NCBI GenBank assembly: GCA_007713595.1
Contig: VMRY01000066.1
Span: 1 to 50,770 of the forward strand
Reading direction: 5' to 3'
Source: Sedimenticola thiotaurini
GTDB lineage: Bacteria > Pseudomonadota > Gammaproteobacteria > Chromatiales > Chromatiaceae
DNA: 50,770 bases
Translations under genes and position numbers: made by a program
Notes under the pieces: generated by a model
Seen by the model: only the letters and a program-made list of their open reading frames with translations
Database searches by the model: none
What the model was told of the DNA's origin: nothing
Shown: in pieces, positions 44,389-50,770 of the stretch
Numbering within the stretch: position 1 is the first letter of the stretch
How the letters are laid out: every line of letters starts with the position of its first letter

Positions 44389-45252
44389 ATGAATTCCAAA
44401 TATCTGCCGGGCGTGTTGGTCGCCCTGTTTCTGATGGCTCCTCTGAATACGCTGCTGGCTCAGCAGCGGACAGTGAAACTGACGCCAGAGCAGGAGCAGT
44501 CACGGAAGATCGAACTGCTTGAGCGAAAAGTATCCGCCATGTCTGATCTGGTATTGCAGGTTGATGCCTTGCAGCGGGAAGTGCAGCAGCTGCGTGGAGA
44601 GATAGAGGTACAAAATCACGCCATGGATGCACTCAAAAAGCGACAGCGTGATCTCTATCTTGATGTGGATCAGCGGCTTAATCAGCTGTCTCATGGGAGT
44701 GCCGCTGCCCCATCGTCGGTTTCAGGATCATCTGTCTCAGGTGAAGAGCCTGCCCCGGTTGCTGACAGTAATCCAGCGACAGCAGCAGAGAGTGTCCCGG
44801 AGGATGTAAACCCGGAGTTGGCTCCATCTACTGGGCAACCTGCGATGGCAGCTCCTATAGATACAGCTGCTGAAGAAGCCGCCTACAAGCAGGCCTTTGG
44901 ACTCCTAATGCAGCGCCGTTATGGGGAGGCGCATCAGGCGTTTGAGGATTTTCTGACACACTACAAGGCTGGCAGCTATACTGATAACGCCCAATATTGG
45001 TTGGCAGAAGCTAGTTATGTAACACGGGATTTTGATCGTGCACTGGCGGATTTCCAGACAGTTATCAATGAGTATCCGAATAGCAGCAAGGTTCCGGATG
45101 CGATGCTGAAGAGTAGTTTTATCCACTATGAGAAAAAACAGTGGACCGAATCGCGTGAACTGCTGCAGCGTCTGGTCACGCTATATCCAAGTTCTACCGC
45201 CAGTCGGCTGGCGACGAAACGCCTGGATCGAATGCAGGCAGAAGGCCACTAG
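44389..45252 (+). CDS. cpoB: Cell division coordinator CpoB (YbgF)
   Basis: Periplasmic TPR protein that coordinates Tol activity with PBP1B. A signal peptide (about residues 1-25, ending LLA-QQ) is followed by a coiled coil (about 42-100, SDLVLQVDALQREVQQLRGE), a Pro/Ser/Ala linker (about 100-160), and TPR repeats (about 163-285; YKQAFGLLMQRRYGEAHQAFEDFL, AQYWLAEASYVTRDFDRALADF). Length 287 residues. It is the last gene of the tol-pal unit. Confidence 0.94.
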   Translation: MNSKYLPGVLVALFLMAPLNTLLAQQRTVKLTPEQEQSRKIELLERKVSAMSDLVLQVDALQREVQQLRGEIEVQNHAMDALKKRQRDLYLDVDQRLNQLSHGSAAAPSSVSGSSVSGEEPAPVADSNPATAAESVPEDVNPELAPSTGQPAMAAPIDTAAEEAAYKQAFGLLMQRRYGEAHQAFEDFLTHYKAGSYTDNAQYWLAEASYVTRDFDRALADFQTVINEYPNSSKVPDAMLKSSFIHYEKKQWTESRELLQRLVTLYPSSTASRLATKRLDRMQAEGH

Positions 45253-45261
45253 GCAGTTTAT

Positions 45262-45292
45262 ACTACCTGATTACAATTTGGATCCAGGTAGT
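45262..45292 (+). promoter_or_regulatory. Inverted repeat that covers the queE ribosome site
   Basis: ACTACCTG (45262-45269) and CAGGTAGT (45285-45292) form a perfect 8-bp stem with a 15-base loop. The right arm contains the only purine-rich site (AGGT) in front of the queE ATG at 45298, so the fold would hide it. It could be a weak terminator for the tol-pal unit or a translational control element; no preQ1 riboswitch motif was recognised. Confidence 0.35.
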
Positions 45293-45297
45293 CTGTC

Positions 45298-45939
45298 ATG
45301 GCGCAGTTGCGCATAACCGAAATTTTTTACTCGTTGCAGGGTGAGTCAAACAGTGTGGGCTTGCCCACGGTATTTGTGCGCCTGACCGGGTGTCCGTTGC
45401 GTTGCGGGTACTGTGATACGACTTACGCCTTTAAAGGCGGAGCGTGGCTGGATATGCAGGATGTGATGGCCCAAGTGGCCGCCTACCGTCCTAAATATGT
45501 GACCGTAACTGGAGGTGAGCCTTTAGCTCAAGAAGCCTGCCTAACGTTGCTGACGGCACTCTGCGATGCCGGTTATAAGGTTTCCCTGGAAACCAGTGGG
45601 GCGATCTCAATTGCCCAGGTTGATCCCCGGGTGGTGAATGTCATGGACCTGAAAACACCGGGATCGGGCGAGATGGGAAAAAATCTCTGGGATAATATTG
45701 AACTATTAAAGCCTACTGATCAGGTAAAGTTTGTCCTATGTGATGAGTCAGATTATCGCTGGGCCTGTGAACAAGTGGATAAGTGGGGCATGATTGATCG
45801 TTGTGAAGTGCTCTTTTCGCCTGCCCTAGGCCTGCAGGATGCCACCGAACTGGCGGAGTGGATCTTGCGTGACCGGCTTCAGGTCAGGTTTCAGATCCAA
45901 CTGCACAAATACCTATGGGGCGATGTCTCAGGTAAATGA
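45298..45939 (+). CDS. queE: 7-carboxy-7-deazaguanine synthase QueE
   Basis: Radical SAM enzyme of queuosine/preQ0 synthesis. The cluster motif CPLRCGYCDTTYAF is present and TVTGGEPLAQ is the SAM motif. At 213 residues it is normal. The product is used by QueC next door. FolE2, upstream in the pathway, is also in the window. Confidence 0.96.
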   Translation: MAQLRITEIFYSLQGESNSVGLPTVFVRLTGCPLRCGYCDTTYAFKGGAWLDMQDVMAQVAAYRPKYVTVTGGEPLAQEACLTLLTALCDAGYKVSLETSGAISIAQVDPRVVNVMDLKTPGSGEMGKNLWDNIELLKPTDQVKFVLCDESDYRWACEQVDKWGMIDRCEVLFSPALGLQDATELAEWILRDRLQVRFQIQLHKYLWGDVSGK

Positions 45940-45973
45940 GTTTCCAATCAGATAGATAGTTGATAGATTTCGA

Positions 45974-46642
45974 ATGAAAAAAGCGGTCATACTTCTCTCC
46001 GGTGGCCTTGATTCTGCGACCGTTCTGGCGATTGCCCGTGATCAGGGTTTCGAGTGTTACGCATTGAGCCTGGCCTATGGGCAGCGACATGCGGTTGAAT
46101 TGGAAGCCGCTTGTCGAATTGCAACACAAAACCGTGTGGCAGCGCATAAGGTCATTCCTCTCTCATTGGATGCGTTCGGTGGGTCAGCGCTCACGGATAG
46201 TACGATTGCCATTCCAGAGACGTTGGGAGAGGGGATTCCAGTGACCTATGTCCCAGCCCGCAATACAGTGTTTCTCTCGCTGGCACTCGGCTGGGCCGAG
46301 GTGCTGGGCGCACGGGATCTGTTTCTTGGGGTCAATGCCGTTGACTATTCGGGTTATCCAGATTGCCGTCCTGAATTTATCAAGGCATTTGAGGTGTTGG
46401 CCAATCTGGCTACCAAGGCGGGCGTTGAAGGTGAACATTTCAAGATCCACGCTCCATTGATCCATCTGTCCAAGGCGGAGATCATCCAGCAGGGCAAGGC
46501 GCTGGGTGTCGATTATAGTCAGACAATATCCTGCTATCAGGCCGATCCAACGGGGGCTGCTTGCGGAATCTGTGACTCCTGCAGACTTCGTGCGGAGGGA
46601 TTTCGTGCGGCTGGTATTCCAGATCCTACCCGTTACCGCTAA
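45974..46642 (+). CDS. queC: 7-cyano-7-deazaguanine synthase QueC
   Basis: ATP-dependent synthesis of preQ0 from carboxydeazaguanine. The PP-loop motif is [27 protein letters not shown] follows; the C-terminal zinc knuckle is [10 protein letters not shown] with an earlier Cys in ISCYQADP. Length 222 residues. It starts 34 bases after queE with no obvious Shine-Dalgarno sequence. Confidence 0.96.
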   Translation: MKKAVILLSGGLDSATVLAIARDQGFECYALSLAYGQRHAVELEAACRIATQNRVAAHKVIPLSLDAFGGSALTDSTIAIPETLGEGIPVTYVPARNTVFLSLALGWAEVLGARDLFLGVNAVDYSGYPDCRPEFIKAFEVLANLATKAGVEGEHFKIHAPLIHLSKAEIIQQGKALGVDYSQTISCYQADPTGAACGICDSCRLRAEGFRAAGIPDPTRYR

Positions 46643-46795
46643 AAAGCCCCAACCCTCTTCATGCCACATCGTTTTTTCGCTTACAGCGATTACTGTTTTC
46701 CAGTATGGATGCTGTATCAGGCATGTGATAGTCTCTCCTCGCTTATAATCATTTAATAATAATCAAATGCGGCATGTGAGAGGCGGGAGGCGCTT

Positions 46796-48004
46796 ATGAA
46801 TCTTGAAATCACCACTCAGGTGATGCTGTGGGGCGGTGGACTGGCTTTTATCCTGGGTGCCGTCGCTAATAAAACCAATTTTTGTACCATGGGTGCTGTC
46901 TCTGACTGGGTCAATATGGGTGACACTGGCAGGATGCGTGCCTGGTTTCTGGCCGTGGCGGTTGCGATAATCGGTGTCTCTCTATTTGAGGTGATGTCCG
47001 TTCTTGATACCTCAACCTCCCGCGTACCCTATCGTAGCAGTGTCTTCTTTTGGCCCCGCTATCTGCTGGGTGGAGTGATGTTCGGTGTTGGTATGACCCT
47101 GGCATCCGGCTGTGGAAATAAAAATCTTATTCGCATCGGGGGTGGAAATCTGAAGTCCATCTTTGTGGTGCTGGTCGCGGGTGCCATGGCCTACGTCATG
47201 ACGCGCACAGATTTCTACGGTGTGGTCTTTCATAGCTGGATGTTGCCCATCAGTCCTAATCTGGCAGCGATCAATATCCCTGATCAGTCGATTGGGAGCC
47301 TGGTAGGTGCACTCGTTGGTGCGGAGTCCCCGGCTTCCCTGAATCTCTATTTCGGACTTGGATTATCGATCTTGCTGCTGGTGGTGATTTTTCGCTCCAA
47401 GGATTTCCGGACCAGCCTGGATCTGGTAATGGGTGGTCTGGTAGTAGGCTTGGTAGTGCTGGGTGGTTGGTATATCACCGGTGGTCCCATGGGAGTTGCC
47501 TGGATGGAAGCGGTAGAGTTTATGGATACCCCCCCGCCGAGCACAGGTACCCAGTCTTACACCTTTATTAACCCAATGGGCGAGGCGTTAACCTATCTCG
47601 CCAGCCCAGGGAAGTTCAGCCTGATAACTTTTGGTGTGGCTGCTCTGTTTGGCGTAATACTTGGATCGTTTACTTATGCATTGGTGAGTCGCAGTTTCAG
47701 AATAGAGTGGTTTGTTAATCTGTCCGATTTTATCAGGCACATGATTGGCGCAGTACTGATGGGCATCGGTGGTGTATTGGCGATGGGTTGTACCATTGGC
47801 CAGGGCGTAACGGGTGTTTCGACCTTGGCAGTAGGTTCTTTCATGGCGATGGGCGCAATAATTCTGGGTAGCGCGTTGACCATGAAGGTACAGTACTACA
47901 AGCTTGTCTATGAGGAGGAGGCCAGCTTCAGTAAGGCGCTACTCACAGGTCTGGTGGATCTCAAGTTGCTCCCGGAGAGTTTAAGAAAACTGGAAGCTGT
48001 ATGA
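46796..48004 (+). CDS. YeeE/YedE family (TsuA-like) sulfur-compound transporter
   Basis: A polytopic membrane protein of 402 residues with about nine to ten hydrophobic segments. It has the family's cysteine motifs: NKTNFCTMGAVSDW near residue 28, TLASGCGNKNL near 103 and AMGCTIGQGVTG near 325. Characterised TsuA imports thiosulfate through relays between such cysteines. The role here (thiosulfate or related sulfur uptake) follows from the family. A GGGAGG site precedes the ATG, and a TATAAT lies at 46744-46749 without a clear -35. Confidence 0.88.
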   Translation: MNLEITTQVMLWGGGLAFILGAVANKTNFCTMGAVSDWVNMGDTGRMRAWFLAVAVAIIGVSLFEVMSVLDTSTSRVPYRSSVFFWPRYLLGGVMFGVGMTLASGCGNKNLIRIGGGNLKSIFVVLVAGAMAYVMTRTDFYGVVFHSWMLPISPNLAAINIPDQSIGSLVGALVGAESPASLNLYFGLGLSILLLVVIFRSKDFRTSLDLVMGGLVVGLVVLGGWYITGGPMGVAWMEAVEFMDTPPPSTGTQSYTFINPMGEALTYLASPGKFSLITFGVAALFGVILGSFTYALVSRSFRIEWFVNLSDFIRHMIGAVLMGIGGVLAMGCTIGQGVTGVSTLAVGSFMAMGAIILGSALTMKVQYYKLVYEEEASFSKALLTGLVDLKLLPESLRKLEAV

Positions 48005-48019
48005 ACGTGGGATTACCCG

Positions 48020-48047
48020 TTGACTGAGCCATCGGGTAATGTATAAT
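48020..48047 (+). promoter_or_regulatory. Strong sigma-70 promoter of tRNA-Lys
   Basis: TTGACT (48020-48025; 5 of 6), a 16-base spacer and a perfect TATAAT (48042-48047). The discriminator TCCGCGC is GC-rich, as in stringently controlled stable-RNA promoters. The start would be near 48054, 8 bases before the tRNA. An ATTACCCG/CGGGTAAT inverted repeat overlaps it and may also end the transporter transcript. Confidence 0.75.
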
Positions 48048-48061
48048 TCCGCGCTTCTTTA

Positions 48062-48137
48062 GGGCCGTTAGCTCAGTTGGTAGAGCAGTGGATTTTTAAT
48101 CCATTGGTCGGGCGTTCGAGTCGCCCACGGCCCACCA
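48062..48137 (+). tRNA. tRNA-Lys (anticodon UUU)
   Basis: A complete 76-base cloverleaf. The acceptor arms GGGCCGT and ACGGCCC pair fully; D arm GCTC/GAGC; anticodon arm GTGGA/TCCAT with loop TTTTTAA and anticodon TTT; T arm GGGCG/CGCCC with loop TTCGAGT; the discriminator A and CCA are encoded. It lies alone, followed at once by a strong terminator. Confidence 0.97.
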
Positions 48138-48145
48138 TTGATACT

Positions 48146-48186
48146 AAGGGTTAGCAGGTAACTATCTGCTAACCCTTCTTTATTTT
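48146..48186 (+). terminator. Intrinsic terminator of tRNA-Lys
   Basis: A perfect 12-bp stem (48146-48157 and 48166-48177) with an 8-base loop, followed by CTTTATTTT. It begins 8 bases after the tRNA CCA. One of the clearest terminators in the window. Confidence 0.88.
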
Positions 48187-48751
48187 GGTGCCATTAGTGG
48201 CGCATTCAAGGGTAAATAAACCCCATACAAACGCACGATTTGAGCGTCGCATCTCCCAATTAGCTTTATTTGGATTTCATCCTCACTATCAATGTATTTA
48301 AAAGATAGATAAAGGGAGTGATGACGAACCTGTAGTGTTGTAGCCCTCTTTTTTATTGGGTATTGGACTAATCCGATATATCCAGAGTTTGCCGTTCCCG
48401 GGTAATCCGATTTTAGCTCTGTTCTCTCCCGTATTGATGCCAAGCCAGAATATTAAGGCTGCTTGTAACTGGATTCATTGATATTTCCGCTACTAAATGC
48501 GGAATTGAGTGACCCTGTTTAGAGATCTGCTTAAGGCCAAGGAGCGACAGGATAAAATCACATAATAGGAAAAGCTGTTTGAATGCTTGCCCCACTGATC
48601 TACTAACCGGGGTATTTAATGGATAGTATTTATCTGATATCGCGTCGAGCGAATTAAGGAAGCAGAACGAAATGGAACGCTGTTCAGCTAATAGTGCTGT
48701 TTTTTTTGACTCCTGTAAAAAAATCCATGGGGGTTTACAGTTATCAGACAC
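48180..48751 (-). pseudogene. Possible frameshifted hypothetical gene between tRNA-Lys and fnr
   Basis: Two overlapping minus-strand frames cover this AT-rich stretch: an upstream one (48751 to 48413, 112 residues, starting MSDNCKPPWIFLQ) and a downstream one (48443 to 48180, 87 residues, starting at a TTG). Joining them at the overlap, for example near ILA/SIRERTEL, would give one protein of about 190 residues. I recognise no domain in either. The pair may be a decayed gene or chance. 48138-48853 otherwise holds only the tRNA terminator. Confidence 0.25.
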
Positions 48752-48853
48752 CTTGAACAGTGAAGGTCAGATTCTTAAGAAATAAATATTTGGGTAATTA
48801 AAGCAGGCAGGAACAGAGCTTCAGAAGCCGATTGGTTTTCTTATTGGCGTCCA

Positions 48854-49597
48854 CTATATCCAAAGGCAGGAGAAAGCATCCTGTGTCTCTCCTAGAATCT
48901 GTATCTCTCTGGCACGATTACGAATAACACCCTCTTCCTGTAATTTTGAGAGTGCCCGGCTCAAGGATTCTGGACGTAAGCCGAGATGGATGGCAATGTC
49001 GCCTTTCGTCATGGGTAGCATCACAACTCTATCGCCATTCGCGTTGATTTTACCTTTTCTTTGATAGAGGTCGTTTAAAAAGAGCAGGAAGCGCTTGTCT
49101 GCACTCAGATAACGACCTCGCACAATAGTGCTGTTGGTGTAGCGAATACGCTTTCCCAGTAATTCCAGTATTTCATGTTGCAGTTTAGGGATCTCGATGC
49201 AGAGGGATTCGACCTGATCGAACGGTAACTCACATATCCACGTGGTTTCCAGGGCCACGGCATCATTTTGGTAACGTGTATCGCCGATGGCCTCAATGCC
49301 AATGAGTTCACAATCGAAGTAGAAGCCATGTATTAGGGGGGTGCCATCATCGAGTGATGACTCGAGCTTTACGGAGCCTGATTGAATTGCAAAAATCGAT
49401 TTAAAAGGATCTTCCATGCGGAAAATGTTCTCGCCTGCCTGGAAGGGGCCACGACTTTTAATTAACTTGGAGATGCTCTCCGATTGGTCTTTGTCGAGTC
49501 CATCGCCGATACATTTCTTGGGTAGATCGCATGCGTCACAGTTACGATCAGTGTTGACCAGATGCAGACTACAATTACTGCTTTTCCGTTGCGCCAT
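48854..49597 (-). CDS. fnr: FNR-type oxygen-sensing transcriptional regulator (CRP/FNR family)
   Basis: CRP/FNR regulator of 247 residues. With the ATG at 49597 the cluster cysteines fall at 20, 23, 29 and 122 (NCDACDLPKKC and TTWICELPF), the same positions as in E. coli FNR; a TTG at 49633 would shift them. The cyclic-nucleotide-like beta-roll covers about residues 50-150, then the dimer helix and a helix-turn-helix. The recognition helix PESLSRALSKLQ keeps the Glu, Ser and Arg that read TTGAT-N4-ATCAA. It should therefore bind as a dimer under low O2. A likely target in this window is the hup promoter site at 8800-8813. Confidence 0.94.
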   Translation of the reverse strand: MAQRKSSNCSLHLVNTDRNCDACDLPKKCIGDGLDKDQSESISKLIKSRGPFQAGENIFRMEDPFKSIFAIQSGSVKLESSLDDGTPLIHGFYFDCELIGIEAIGDTRYQNDAVALETTWICELPFDQVESLCIEIPKLQHEILELLGKRIRYTNSTIVRGRYLSADKRFLLFLNDLYQRKGKINANGDRVVMLPMTKGDIAIHLGLRPESLSRALSKLQEEGVIRNRAREIQILGETQDAFSCLWI

Positions 49598-49810
49598 CTC
49601 TACACCCTGCCACTGATAATTGTGATTATTCAATTTTCACATCTGGGAGTAATCATAGCGAATAGCAGCTTTATTACATCCTTTTTATTCGCAGGGTAAT
49701 TATATTCGATGGTTCTATCATGCTACCTGATTCAGAAGTTTATTCAGCCTGGGTAGCTCTCATTGTTAACCCCCCTTATTTGGAGAAACAAAAACTGTTT
49801 CTTCCTGCTG

Positions 49811-50275
49811 CTAACGCGATGCCAGGAGGTTCTTCTGGAGGTATTGTTGTTTTGCAATCGGATCGTATTTAAGTGAATCGAGTTGGCTGCGAACGTAGTC
49901 CAGGTTTTTTTGTGCAGTCACGGATTTCTGTTTCTTGAAAGCGGCGTAGATCAATCCACCGGGAAGGGCGGCGATAATTACCGCATCGGATGCAGAAAAT
50001 TTGTTATCACTAATGAATTTGTTCAACTCTTCCTGGCGCTGTTGTAACTGATGGCTCAACTCTTTAACTTCTGACTGTAATGCTGTTTGGTCAATTTCAG
50101 GAAGTGAGTAGATGAGACCGTTTGAAGCGGATTCGAGTGTTCTGGTATTTTTCCAGTTTTGACTGGTTGCCTCTATCTCCCGTCCCATAACGGCTGATGA
50201 GAGGGAGAGCAGGATCAGAGAAAAGGCTATCTGAAAACGAATGCTGGTTAGAATGTCGAAGTAGTTTGTAATCAT
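49811..50275 (-). CDS. Hypothetical protein with signal/anchor, coiled coil and membrane segment
   Basis: Not recognised. The 154-residue protein has an N-terminal hydrophobic segment (about residues 14-31, ending near VMG), a coiled coil (about 60-90, LQSEVKELSHQLQQRQEELNK), a second hydrophobic segment (about 96-112, AVIIAALPGGLIYAAF) and a basic helical tail. An AAGAGGG ribosome site lies 8 bases before the ATG. A weak AGAAACA/TGTTTCT hairpin follows the stop at 49784-49802. Upstream of fnr on the same strand, 214 bases away. Confidence 0.65.
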   Translation of the reverse strand: MITNYFDILTSIRFQIAFSLILLSLSSAVMGREIEATSQNWKNTRTLESASNGLIYSLPEIDQTALQSEVKELSHQLQQRQEELNKFISDNKFSASDAVIIAALPGGLIYAAFKKQKSVTAQKNLDYVRSQLDSLKYDPIAKQQYLQKNLLASR

Positions 50276-50506
50276 CGTAAAAACCCTCTTGTGCGAACAC
50301 TGTTAGTGTATCTGCGGGTAAATTGACGTCTCCAATGGATGGCAATCTGTTCTGTTGGAATCCACTCTAGGGCTAAATAGGGGATGGTTACGTGAACTGC
50401 GTCAATCTGGACTGGAGTAATTACCAAACTGTGACAGCTAAAGAAGGTTTGCAGTGCGCTATGTCTGTTTCTGTTGTGATGGGGCAGCCAGTTGGCCGGG
50501 TACCAC

Positions 50507-50533
50507 ATCACATCAATCAGCGATTGATGTGAT
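50507..50533. repeat. Perfect 12-bp inverted repeat containing ATCAA/TTGAT
   Basis: ATCACATCAATC (50507-50518), loop AGC, GATTGATGTGAT (50522-50533). It lies 27 bases downstream of the small minus-strand gene at 50560-50700 and has no T-run. It contains ATCAA and TTGAT in the orientation opposite to an FNR site. It may be an operator for the gene at 49811-50275 or a terminator for the small gene. Confidence 0.5.
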
Positions 50534-50559
50534 TGGGTGTTATACCTGTGATCGTATAA

Positions 50560-50700
50560 TCAACGATCCGAAGATTTTTTTGTGCCGGTACCGAGGGGTT
50601 GTCCCTCTTTGCAGCGAGGACGGTTCTTGGTGCTGATGAGAAAAACAGTAATGAGTACAAAAATACCCATGGCAGCCAGTGTAAGATTGTCGAAAATCAT
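50560..50700 (-). CDS. Small single-span membrane protein
   Basis: A 46-residue frame starting MIFDNLTLAAMGIFVLITVF: a short polar N-terminus, one membrane helix (about residues 7-23) and a basic, Gly/Pro-containing tail with one Cys (RPRCKEGQPLGTGTKKSSDR). A good ribosome site (AACGAGG) stands 9 bases before the ATG. No family recognised. The topology and ribosome site make it more than a chance frame. Confidence 0.5.
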   Translation of the reverse strand: MIFDNLTLAAMGIFVLITVFLISTKNRPRCKEGQPLGTGTKKSSDR

Positions 50701-50770
50701 AATTTAATACCTCGTTCCTACTGCTTAAGAGGTTGGTGTAGTACTAATATAGTAGACGACTAAATTAGCA

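Noticed and set aside
48062-48853. Integrative element inserted at tRNA-Lys
   Set aside because: No duplicate of the tRNA 3' end, no integrase motif and no phage genes were found within the window.
49784-49802. Terminator after the gene at 49811-50275
   Set aside because: The stem is only 7 A/T-rich base pairs without a proper T-run; mentioned in the gene entry but not called.
1-50770. CRISPR array, rRNA operon or insertion sequence
   Set aside because: No regularly spaced repeats, rRNA sequence or transposase motif was seen.

Overview
The window reads as a chromosomal segment of a free-living or symbiotic gammaproteobacterium, most likely a respiratory chemolithotroph. The evidence is the gene order (nrdR-rib-nusB-thiL-pgpA, yebC-ruvCAB-ybgC-tolQRAB-pal-cpoB-queE-queC, pepA-holC, lptFG), an uptake [NiFe]-hydrogenase cluster, an FNR protein with a complete [4Fe-4S] ligand set and a YeeE/YedE (TsuA-like) sulfur-compound transporter. 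No phage, insertion sequence or CRISPR array is visible. Assignment to sulfur-oxidising Chromatiales-like bacteria is inference from gene content, not a measured result.

Layout. 1-7474: the end of glyA, then nrdR, the riboflavin genes (ribD, ribE, a RibB protein with a degenerate RibA domain, ribH), nusB, thiL, pgpA and a membrane-anchored retropepsin-like protease, with two related palindromes. 7544-8341: folE2 on the minus strand. 8342-8917: a long divergent control region with a hairpin, an FNR-type site and a textbook sigma-54 promoter. 8918-15417: the hydrogenase operon hupS-L-C-D-G-H-I-J. 15419-24000: ispA, xseB, parE, a CNP1-like secreted protein, a permease, a hemolysin III homologue and parC. 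24-29 kb: pepA-holC-hypothetical on the minus strand and lptFG on the plus strand. 29-36 kb: PilZ, a large PAS sensor kinase with a FixJ-type regulator, a DUF971-MoaD fusion, a TatD-linked-type radical SAM protein and an HDOD protein. 36-46.7 kb: a hydrolase, yebC, ruvCAB, ybgC-tol-pal-cpoB and queE-queC. 46.8-50.77 kb: a YedE-type transporter, tRNA-Lys, a decayed stretch, fnr and two small membrane-protein genes.

How they work together. The hup genes encode a Tat-exported, membrane-bound H2 uptake enzyme with the six-cysteine proximal-cluster signature of O2-tolerant group 1d enzymes, plus its cytochrome b and maturation factors. The large subunit is interrupted by one in-frame UGA where the family has tryptophan, so as read the operon cannot make an intact enzyme without readthrough or correction. 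The hup promoter carries a sigma-54 -24/-12 element and, just upstream, a 9/10 match to the FNR consensus; an FNR-type regulator is encoded 40 kb away in the same window. The riboflavin set lacks a functional GTP cyclohydrolase II in this window. The most unusual protein architecture is the DUF971-MoaD-like fusion beside a small radical SAM protein.
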